Assembly (NCBI RefSeq): GCF_030269925.1
Contig: NC_085121.1
Location: forward strand, 16,137,501 to 16,201,500
DNA: 64,000 nucleotides
Source: Bombyx mori
Lineage: Eukaryota; Arthropoda; Insecta; Lepidoptera; Bombycidae
Direction of reading: 5' to 3'
Positions 20,401-28,194 of the stretch are shown one piece after another (position 1 is the first letter of the stretch; each line of letters opens with the position of its first letter). The position numbers and the translations under genes were made by a program. The notes under the pieces were generated by a model. The model saw only the letters and a program-made list of their open reading frames with translations, searched no databases and was not told the origin of the DNA.

Positions 20401-23400
20401 CAAATTAGAACCGAGACGGCAGAAGACATTCATGATTGAAAACCGCTTTTGATTTCGAATATTCATTCATATTCTAACTTAGCAACCCATTTGGTATGGT
20501 CACGTACGGTCAGTGGTGAAATTACACCAGAGGCAGTCGGGGAAAGTGCCCAGGGCGAAAAATTTTTAGGGCGGCAAAATTTTGAAAGTGGAACATTTTT
20601 TTTTCCTATCAAGATTGCTCATGTAATTAATTAATTCTATAATTAATAATTTTCTGTTTAATTGATAATTCAAGAAATTCAATTCATACATTATTTGTGA
20701 ATTATAATTTTGGCACTTTTCGTAAAATTAATAATCAAAATAATTTAATCAATTTATTTCCTTAGAGATTTAAAATAATAATCGATTTTTTTATTTTTAC
20801 CAGAATTAAAGAAATTGAGTTTTTTTTTCATGTATCACATTATGTAATGTGATACATGAAAAAAAAACTCAATTTCTTTAATTCTGGCCTTAATTTATAA
20901 TTGTTAAAAAAACCACATATATTTATTTACGTTTTTGGAATATATAACTTACAGTTTCTAGTAAAGTTGAAAAAGAAAATATATAAAATATAAGTTTAAG
21001 TAAAATTGGGGCGGATTTTTTTCCGGTGCCCAGGAGCGGCATTAAGTTTAAATCCGGCCCTGCGTACGGTTTTCAACTAGGGGTTTCGAAATAGCAATTT
21101 TGAAAATTCGCTGTGTAGGTGCATACATGATATCTCCTTTATGAGCTCCTGATACGCTCCGACACAAGTTGACTTCAGTAGTAGTTAATATACCATACCT
21201 TGCCGCTATTCAAGAAATTCAATTCATACATTATTTGTGAATTATAATTTTGGCACTTTTCGTAAAATTAATAATCAAAATAATTTAATCAATTTATTTC
21301 CTTAGAGATTTAAAATAATAATCGATTTTTTTATTTTTACCAGAATTAAAGAAATTGAGTTTTTTTTTCATGTATCACATTACATAATGTGATACATGAA
21401 AAAAAAACTCAATTTCTTTAATTCTGGCCTTAATTTATAATTGTTAAAAAAACCACATATATTTATTTACGTTTTTGGAATATATAACTTACAGTTTCTA
21501 GTAAAGTTGAAAAAGAAAATATATAAAATATAAGTTTAAGTAAAATTGGGGCGGATTTTTTTCCGGTGCCCAGGAGCGGCATTAAGTTTAAATCCGGCCC
21601 TGCGTACGGTTTTCAACTAGGGGTTTCGAAATAGCAATTTTGAAAATTCGCTGTGTAGGTGCATACATGATATCTCCTTTATGAGCTCCTGATACGCTCC
21701 GACACAAGTTGACTTCAGTAGTAGTTAATATACCATACCTTGCCGCTACAATCTTGCTTCCGAGTTTAGCTCCCCTATAATTCCTGGAGACCACCAAGCC
21801 CATGCCCTCCAAGACTTTGTCAGTACCGAGATATTCAAATACATCGAATTTCGACACAGCGTAATCCAAAACATCATACACGTTCTTCCATGCCTTGCCA
21901 ACGATCTGTAACACAAATTGGAGTTAAACTTGTTTGTATGTTGTCAATGATCCCATTCCCATGAATCGTTTGGAACACCAAATTATTTGAGATGATCCCA
22001 TCATCTCATTTCTACCACATGCCATCCAGATTTGGAATGATATCTTCTCTACGGCGTATCCCTAGCGCCATAACAAGTTCTTCTTCGAACGATGCTTGTG
22101 GAGAGTACAGGCATAGGTAGAGTATAGGCAGCGGATGGGCTCTCCACCTGGTATTGCTGACGACTACGAACAACGGTAACTACGCGCACAGATGAGCTAT
22201 ATGCTCATCTGCCTACAAGGGCAATAAAAAGTTCCAGCTACATGTGACAAATAGGCAAAACCGTAAATATTCGTCCACAAATTCATTCCCCGATTTTGTT
22301 ATTATTTATTGCTTAGATGGGTAGACGAACTTACGGCCCACCCGGTGTTAAGTGGTCACTGGAGCCCATAGACAGCAACAACGTAAATGCCGCCAACCAC
22401 TTTGAGACATGAGTTTTAAGTCTCAGTTTCTACAGTTTAATGGCTGCCCCACCTCTCAACCTGAAACACATTACTGCTTCTCGGTAGAAATAGGCAGGGC
22501 GATGGTACCTACTCGTGCGGGCTCACAAGAGGTCCTACCGCCAGTAACTAAAACTAAAGCCCTATAAATAATTCCTAAATATAGGCAATGGCTTGGTAAT
22601 GTCTGTGATATCGTCGGCTGTGGCTTGCAACTGGTATGTCCTCATTGGTACCAAAAAACAAAACCGAGGATTCTTAAAGCCGCACTTAAATAAGGAACGT
22701 GTCAATATTGAGGAAAATAAAATGTTATTAGCTGAGCGGTAAGTGACCTTCATACCTCACAATCAATATCCTCTCCTTTACAAGACACAAAGCAACAGTT
22801 CAATGCGACCAGTTTCTTGTTTCCATTGGTTGACGCATAACATCCAAGACTCATTCTCTTGCCAAGGAAAATTCTCCAGAATTCACTCATACCCCGAACG
22901 CTTTCCGGATCATTCAGCAAATCTAGGAAGAAAATAACTTAGTTCAAATGCAGTTTTATATTAAGAGACTAGCTTTTGCTCGCGACTTTGTCCGCGTGGA
23001 ATAGTTCACAAATAATGCTTTATTTTAGAACAAATTTGGTTAGCATAAAAAACGTTATAGTGAGCCAACCTTAGAATATAGACATATGCTGCCGCTGACT
23101 TTTTTTTAGATCTTTTAAAGAGGAACAATTCTGGCCTACATTATTTTAGCCAAGAACCGTTTCTGCAGCGCACGCAGAGGAAGCTTTCAAAAGAGTCAAA
23201 TCACCCGATTTTGAAATATTCTTTATTGGTGCTCCGCTTGTATTGGTCTTAGCGTAATGTTATAATATAGCTTATAGCCTTCCTCGACAAATGGGTTATC
23301 TAGCACTGAAAGAGTTTTTCAAATCAGACCTGTAATTTCGGAGATTAGCGCATTCAAACAAACAAACTCTTCAGCTTTATAATATTAATATTATATACTA

Positions 23401-25322
23401 GTGGTCGCCCGGTAGTCGAAACTCGACTATAATTAATTGAAATTATAAGTTTGTACACCATTATGATTCTATTTTCAAGGACTATTATACTTCTATAATC
23501 ACAAATTTCGCCAAGACTACACTATAGAAAAATATTAATAAAGACAAACAATATTTCATCTATTCTCAATTTGACCACAGACGTCGGGAACAAAAGTTTG
23601 ACAATAAATAAATGGTATGCATGCGTGTGTGCGTCAAATACATGGTAGTGTGTGTAATGTTTTTTATTGATTTAATGTATTTCTTAGGCATAATTTAAAA
23701 AAAAAATTAACATTCTGCACTATTCTCTATCTTCTGTATAAGTGTGGGAAATTTCATACTCCTCCGTCCGCGCAATTTTCGTAAAAAGGGATACAATTTT
23801 TTTCCTTCACGTATAGATTATATTATATTGTTATATTAAGAGATTTAGTGTTTCCATAGCTGCTGTCGCCAATAGTTCTGAGTTAGTCGAGCAGACAAAC
23901 TTAATGTCGTCATGATGCGCAGCCGTGAGCTGAATTTATATATATGTACACGCGGTCGCCACCAATCCAAAGACATGATCTCGAAGCCTCAATTGCGTCT
24001 GAGTAGCGCTTACCATACTTTTAGAACCGGAGGACATTTGAGTTGTTTGTCTAGCAAATCGGTAGGACGGTGGTACCGGTTTCGCTAAAACAACCTTTTA
24101 AGTATTCTGATCAGTTTTAATAGTAACAACGACGTCGGCCACTAAGGCCATTGTAATAATTTTGCTAGTTGAAAGTGGCTCTTGATGGCGAAAGATTTGC
24201 ACAGAGGAATGCAAGTTGTGTATGTTTCAAAACATGACCGCTACTAGTGTTATAGCGTTTTTTTAATGTTACCGCGTTTAGCAAGCAATTGGATATGTTG
24301 TGTGTTTTTTTTGGCCATGGTAAGCAGACAAGCATACGACCTATCTGATGATAAACGGACATCGCGTGCTCTACGAAAACTATTGATGATAGAATAAAAT
24401 AATGTTCTACGACTTTGTAGAACAAATTATTTACAAAAAGTGTCGCGAAAGCATATGTTTAACTATTATAGTTGTGCCGCAATAAGTGTTCTTTTATTTA
24501 AAAAAATAAAACCACGTCAAACATTATTGAAATTTTTGTTAAAGAGCCGAGCGGAGCCGGAGCGGGCCGTTAGTCAGTAATAAAGTTAATCATATAAATA
24601 TCTTCATGATGAATTATCTATATATTAGTACGTGAAGCAAAAACGTTGAGCCCCTTTTTACGAAAATTGCGCGGACGGAGGAGTATGAAATTTCCCAAAC
24701 TTAAAGAGAATATAGAGAAGGAGTGCAGAATGTTAATATATTTTTTAATTATGCATAAAAAATACATTAAATGAATAAATAAATAAACATTACAGACACT
24801 ACCATGTATTTGACACAACACGCATTGAAACCAGTGATGCAAGTTATTTGTTTATTGTCAAATTTGTTTAATGTTTATTTTTTTATTGCTTAGGTATAAT
24901 CTGTGGCCAAATTGAGAATATATTAAATATTATTTGTCTTTATTAAATATTTGTCTAAAGTGTAGTCTTATCAAAATCTGTGATTATAGAAGTGTAAGTC
25001 TTTGAAAATAGAATCATAATAGTGTACAAACTTATAATTTCAATTAATTATACTCGAATTTCGACTGCTGGGGGACGACTAGTTTGTAAATATAATTTGT
25101 AAATGTCGTAATGACTGATTACAATACGCGCTTATTACACTTTATAGCTTTACCGCTTGTTTTACACAAGGTCTCATCGGCGCACAGATGGTCTACTAGT
25201 ATCTTGATGGCTTCTTCATCATCTTCCGGCGGCAGATCCTGGATCACCCATTCGACATTACCATCTTTCCATTTGCTGTATACATTGGGATATTCTTCGG
25301 GGAATACTCGTTCGAATTTCAT
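17287..25322 (-). CDS. GNAT acetyltransferase, arylalkylamine N-acetyltransferase-like
   Basis: A four-exon gene: 25322-25154, 22922-22756, 21905-21739, 17485-17287 (169+167+167+199 = 702 nt, 233 aa). The family moves acetyl from acetyl-CoA to amines such as dopamine, serotonin or tyramine; paralogues act in cuticle sclerotisation, pigmentation and amine inactivation. The start is the ATG at 25322, with an acceptor-like CGACAG two bases upstream, so a non-coding first exon is likely. The acetyl-CoA motif A is GLVVSRNYRGAKLGS (about residues 148-162), where the usual R-x-x-G-x-G/A reads R156-G-A-K-L-G161. The C-terminal block ATATVFTGIASQ and GLNYSKDDTRLIKLMVKKY are typical of insect AANAT-like proteins. 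Length is normal for the family. The fold is sure, the substrate unknown, and it is not assigned to a specific named paralogue. Confidence 0.9.
17647..18415 (+). repeat. Family Y repeat, interrupted by a LINE
   Basis: The left part, 17647-17943, begins GGGTGCGTGTACTTATGTAC and AAGAAGTTATACTTTA; the right end AAGTATAACTTCAAAAAT is at 18391-18409. The inverted ends GAAGTTATACTT/AAGTATAACTTC match the copies at 46254-46613 and 51936-52292. Confidence 0.65.
17944..18390 (+). mobile_element. LINE 3' fragment (CR1/L2-like RT C-terminus)
   Basis: An open frame to 18228 reads NHSKQDRLTNLVQHKTGTRS, QNYYGDRTLKKRVPYLLNSL and FKSLLKKHLLNTL, the usual C-terminus of CR1/L2/Rex-type reverse transcriptases. 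A 3' UTR with ATAAATATATTACATACATA closes it. It splits the family Y repeat. Confidence 0.7.
18776..18989 (+). mobile_element. Non-autonomous Helitron (Lep1-like)
   Basis: It starts TCTATACTAATATTATAAAG and ends GCGAGGGCGGGTCGCTAG, with a short GC-rich 3' hairpin region, flanked by A and T. (TTTG)n occurs near the left end. It is nearly identical to the reversed copy at 61639-61838. Confidence 0.82.
18993..19205 (+). repeat. Helitron-like repeat
   Basis: ATATATAAATCTACAGTAGT through CCCAGCGAAGCGGGTGAGTA. Related to 16560-16805; directly abuts the Helitron before it. Confidence 0.55.
19396..19831 (+). mobile_element. Bm1 SINE, full length
   Basis: The tRNA-like head (GTCGTCGTAGCCTAACGGAC, then GGTGTTCGAATCTCAGG) is followed by the complete body ending AATGTAAGCAATAAAAAA. 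It is one of two near-complete copies and could serve as a reference for the family here. Confidence 0.93.
19860..20029 (+). mobile_element. Family L LINE 3' tail
   Basis: AACCGAGCGCTATGACATGT to GTCTGCCTATACGGCAATAA, the last RT codons and 3' UTR. Confidence 0.75.
20030..20510. other. GNAT intron 3, unassigned
   Basis: I see no exon or recognised repeat. Confidence 0.45.
20511..21062 (+). mobile_element. hAT-type MITE with 8-bp target duplication
   Basis: It begins CAGTGGTGAAATT and ends AAATCCGGCCCTG; the ends are imperfect inverted repeats. CGTACGGT stands on both sides (20503-20510 and 21063-21070), the 8-bp duplication of hAT transposons. It contains the 88-bp palindrome at 20800-20887 and no coding sequence. 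Confidence 0.82.
20800..20887. repeat. 88-bp palindrome, first copy
   Basis: Perfect 43-base arms at 20800-20842 and 20845-20887, running from CCAGAATTAAAGAAATTGAG inwards to ATCACATTA, separated by TG. Confidence 0.97.
21340..21427. repeat. 88-bp palindrome, second copy
   Basis: The same 43-base arms separated by CA, the reverse complement of the TG in the first copy. Confidence 0.97.
21739..21905 (-). CDS. GNAT exon 3 with acetyl-CoA motif A
   Basis: It encodes IVGKAWKNVYDVLDYAVSKF through GLVVSRNYRGAKLGSKIVAA. The acceptor is GTTACAG and the donor AAG|GTATGG. The last 9 bp of the exon and this donor are copied again 540 bp away by the tandem duplication at 20668-21747. Confidence 0.9.
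22010..22232 (+). mobile_element. Family L LINE 3' fragment
   Basis: ACCACATGCCATCCAGATTT, GAACGATGCTTGTGGAGAGT and CATCTGCCTACAAGGGCAAT mark a diverged RT C-terminus and tail. Confidence 0.65.
22296..22546 (-). mobile_element. Bm1 SINE, diverged
   Basis: Reversed copy from TTATTTATTGCTTAGATGGG to ACAAGAGGTCCTACCGCCAG. Confidence 0.88.
22756..22922 (-). CDS. GNAT exon 2
   Basis: It encodes DLLNDPESVRGMSEFWRIFL and GCYASTNGNKKLVALNCCFV. The acceptor is TTCTTCCTAG and the donor GTATGA. The codon split with exon 1 gives Asp57. Confidence 0.88.
22969..23397 (-). mobile_element. Helitron-like element
   Basis: On the + strand it starts CTAGCTTTTGCTCGCGACTT and TGTCCGCGTGGAATAGTT, the reversed CTAG end shared with 60227-60560. 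The other end, near ATAATATTAATATTATATA, lacks a clear TC. Confidence 0.6.
23398..23817 (-). mobile_element. Helitron, inverted partner of 24617-25082
   Basis: Reversed ends: CTAGTGGTCGCCCGGTAGTC at the left and TTCACGTATAGA at the right, flanked by A and T. Its inverted relative lies about 0.8 kb on. Confidence 0.72.
23818..24616. other. GNAT intron 1, mostly unassigned
   Basis: A family L scrap (GGCCATGGTAAGCAGACAAG) is at 24305-24367 on the - strand. I see nothing else. Confidence 0.5.
24617..25082 (+). mobile_element. Helitron, inverted partner of 23398-23817
   Basis: It starts TCTATATATTAGTACGTGAA and ends GCTGGGGGACGACTAG, flanked by A and T, and shares GCGCGGACGGAGGAGTATGA with its partner. 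It ends about 70 bp from GNAT exon 1. Confidence 0.75.
25154..25322 (-). CDS. GNAT exon 1 (coding)
   Basis: It encodes MKFERVFPEEYPNVYSKWKD and WVIQDLPPEDDEEAIKILVD; the DDEEAIKIL stretch is the usual N-terminal helix of insect AANAT-like proteins. The donor is AAGCG|GTAAAG at 25153. It ends in phase 1. Confidence 0.88.
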
Positions 25323-25370
25323 AACTGTCGAAGAATTATCATATTAAGAATAATATATAGTAATAGTTTT

Positions 25371-25756
25371 TAAGCTATTGCATAGCTTTTATCGCGGGCC
25401 TTGAGCGCGGCGACCTAGCTACGGAATCATGAAATTCCGTAACGAAAAAAAACCTAACACCCCTCACTTCGCCTACCATGTAGCTCGCGTTCAACACATT
25501 CATACGTTGCGCTTGTGTAGTGTTTGTGAATAGGCGCGTGGCGTGACGTCACACTGCATGCGCATCATGAAAAGTCTGCCCATCTCTCTCTCGTGCGGTC
25601 TAGCTTATGAGTGTGAAGGGGACAGTTAAGGTTTTGCTTTTATTAATGTTTAATATAGCGTGGTCTTGTTTTATTATTGTTTTAATATTAAATTATCATT
25701 GTCTAATTATAATTGCATAAGTTGATAAAAAATGCTATGCAATAGCTTTACCGCGG
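25371..25756. repeat. Possible MITE with inverted ends
   Basis: AAGCTATTGCATAGCTTTTA at the left recurs reversed as AATGCTATGCAATAGCTTTA at the right. The inside (GACGTCACACTGCATGCGCA) looks like an interspersed repeat. It lies upstream of GNAT exon 1 and could overlap the promoter or an unseen first exon. Confidence 0.4.
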
Positions 25757-25783
25757 CAGTTCCCGAGTGCCACACGTTTTTTT

Positions 25784-26192
25784 TTGGAACGAAGTTCCTT
25801 ATGGTACGATGCGGAGGGGTACCCTAACCGGGAAAAAACGTCCGTAACGTAAGATTTTTATTATTTATGTACAGTCTTAGTATGATGGCTATACAGTGTC
25901 TAATGTATAGTCTACGTGATGACGGTTATTATTATTATTATTCATATAAATAAATAGCTGTTTCTTTGTATATTACTATTATATATTCTTTTATAAATCA
26001 TTGTGAATAAAATAAAGTTGATAACTTTGTAAAGTATTTTTTTTCATTTTTATCAATAAAAAAATCATAATGAAAAATGTATACCCGAATAATTATTTTC
26101 TTTATACCTCGAATAGAACTTAAAATTAATATTTTTATAATAAGGAACTTCGTTCCTATCCGGTGTCCCATGACACCACACATCTTTTTTTA
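25784..26192 (-). repeat. Family X repeat
   Basis: TTTTTTGGAACGAAGTTCCT at the left; AAGGAACTTCGTTCCTATCC and GGTGTCCCATGACACC hairpin at the right. It is immediately upstream of the BMC1-like element. Confidence 0.7.
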
Positions 26193-26570
26193 ATTAGTTT
26201 ACGCTACGCCTTGAAATCAGCGGTTACCGTTGATATATCATTCCGATTTGAGCAACCGACGCGCGTGGACGTGCTCATTGTTTTGTCGGAAGTGACTACC
26301 GGTGATATTAGATCATTGTTCGTGGCACATCTGTGGCCCAAGTGTTTCTCGGAATTTGTACCTGCGCCTAATTGCAAGGCATTGCCGCCCGCGAACTGTG
26401 CAGTGGTTCTATTCACTCTAATTCTATTCTACTTATTCTATTCACTAAAATTTCTAAAATTCCTAGAATCGCTTCGGCCAATTTAGTGTTACCGACGCAG
26501 GGGCCTCGCCGCAAGGCGAGCGCGTGTTTAAGTCCCGGGGCCGCCCCCCCCGGGCGAAAATCACGTAAAG

Positions 26571-28174
26571 ATGGAGGAAAAACTTTTCATCGACTTCATT
26601 CGGGAAAAATATCCGTCAATCGCGCCCGAATTCGAAGCCTATAGGGCCTCATTTGGTAATTATTCTCCCCCCGCATCTCTCGCCGCCGTCGCCAAACATG
26701 CCTCGCAGGCATGCCTCGCGTGCCCCGCCGCCGGTCCGTGTTCAAGCGCACGTACGCACGCCGCCGCCGTAGCGTCTAACGCCCCCGCCCCCGCTACCCC
26801 CGCGCCCGCGTCAATCACGTCAGTTTCGTCCGTCGCGACCTCAATAGCGTCTAGTTCAGGCTCCGATACCGAATCGGAGATGGACTTCGAGTCCGCGACT
26901 AGCCCTCAACCCGGAACCTCGGATGGGTTCCAAACTGTAACGCGCGGTAAAAAGCGTACTCGCGTCGTGGAGTCCCGGAGCTCCATGACGAAGCAAACCA
27001 AGTCCGCGACCGCCTCCCGACCGCAGGTAGTCGTAACGCCGGAGTCGGACTCCGCCCGCCGCGTAATCCCACCGCCGCGCCCAAAAACCGCGCCCGCGCC
27101 TAAAACAGTTGTCCCGCCCCCGCTGATACTCCAGGAGAAGTCAGCGTGGAATCGCGTATCCCAGGCCCTTCAGGCCAACAAAATTAATTATACCCATGCG
27201 CGTAACGTCGCGCATGGGATTCAGATTAAGGTCGCAACGCCGGGCGACCATAGGGCCCTCTCTGCTTACCTCCGAAAGGAGAACATAGGTTATCACACCT
27301 ATGCTCTTCAGGAGGACCGCGAACTCCGCGTAGTGATACGTGGAGTCCCCAAGGAACTCGACATAGACTACGTAAAGGAGGATCTGATCGGTCAGTCCCT
27401 CCCAATTTTAGTGTGCACCGGATGCACAGCGGACGCGGCAGACAGCCGTACAATATGATTCTCGTCGCGCTAGAATCAACCCCGGAGGCAAAGAAAAGAA
27501 TCTCATGTCTCAAAACGATATGCGGCCTCTCCGGGGTCACCATCGAAGCCCCCCATAAACGTGGTACTCCCGGGCAGTGCCACAGGTGCCAGCTCTATGG
27601 CCACTCAGCGCGTAATTGCCACGCGCGCCCCCGCTGTGTGAAATGCCTCGGCGATCACGCAACCACAGAATGTTCGCGTGTTAGGGAAACCGCGACGGAA
27701 CCCCCAAGCTGTGTCCTATGCCTTAAGCAAGGGCACCCGGCAAACTACCGCGGATGTCCTAGGGCTCCGCGTAAACGCCTGAACCACCCAGCCCCCCGAA
27801 CCGTCGACCCAAAGACTTCGGCGCCTTCAGTGCCGAAACCAGCCTTCGTACCGGCTGCGGTTCCCACCGTCTCGGCGTGGAAAAAACCGCTGCCGTATAC
27901 GAAGGAGGGAACACAAAACGTACCCCAGCTCCCGCCTGCGACACGTCACGCGCCTCAGCCCCTGCTCGCACCTCGCCCCGCGCCCGCGTACCGCCCCCCG
28001 CAACCCTCAGTCGTCAACGACTTCGCGCTCGTGCGCGACTTCGTCACCGCGGTAAACTTTGACCGTCTGCGATCGTTCGCAGATGCTATCCGTAGGTCGG
28101 TAACCCCCGAACAGCGGCTCGCGGCCGCTTTCGATCACATGGACGTCTACGAGTCCGTGTCTCGCACGTTATAA
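26571..28174 (+). pseudogene. BMC1-like ORF1 (gag), broken by one frameshift
   Basis: This RNA-binding gag-like protein would coat LINE RNA. Frame 1 (26571-27458) starts MEEKLFIDFIREKYPSIAPE, passes an Ala/Ser-rich region, and reaches the RNA-binding-like block HARNVAHGIQIKVATPGDHR and ELRVVIRGVPKELDIDYVKE. Between about 27390 and 27413 the sense shifts to another frame (VHRMHSGRGRQPYN...), which carries three zinc knuckles: CHRCQLYGHSARNC, CVKCLGDHATTEC and CVLCLKQGHPANYRGC (about 27575-27770). The shift is the size of one lost base. No slippery heptamer is obvious, so it is more likely a mutation than programmed shifting. ORF1 ends 20 bp before ORF2. Confidence 0.85.
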
Positions 28175-28194
28175 AAATTCTTTACCGGTAATCA

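Larger units (their letters stand above)
20668..21747. repeat. 540-bp tandem duplication, two copies
   Basis: Copies are 20668-21207 and 21208-21747. By eye they are identical at every base except the central dinucleotide of the palindrome (TG at 20843-20844, CA at 21383-21384). The unit joins the right three quarters of the hAT MITE to 145 bp of old flank, including the splice donor and last 9 bp of GNAT exon 3. Each copy carries the GGATTTAAACTT-type MITE end. Confidence 0.95.

Noticed and set aside
27390..27413. Programmed -1 frameshift in BMC1-like ORF1
   Set aside because: No X-XXY-YYZ heptamer or clear downstream structure is seen, and relatives as I know them have one continuous ORF1. 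A mutation is simpler.
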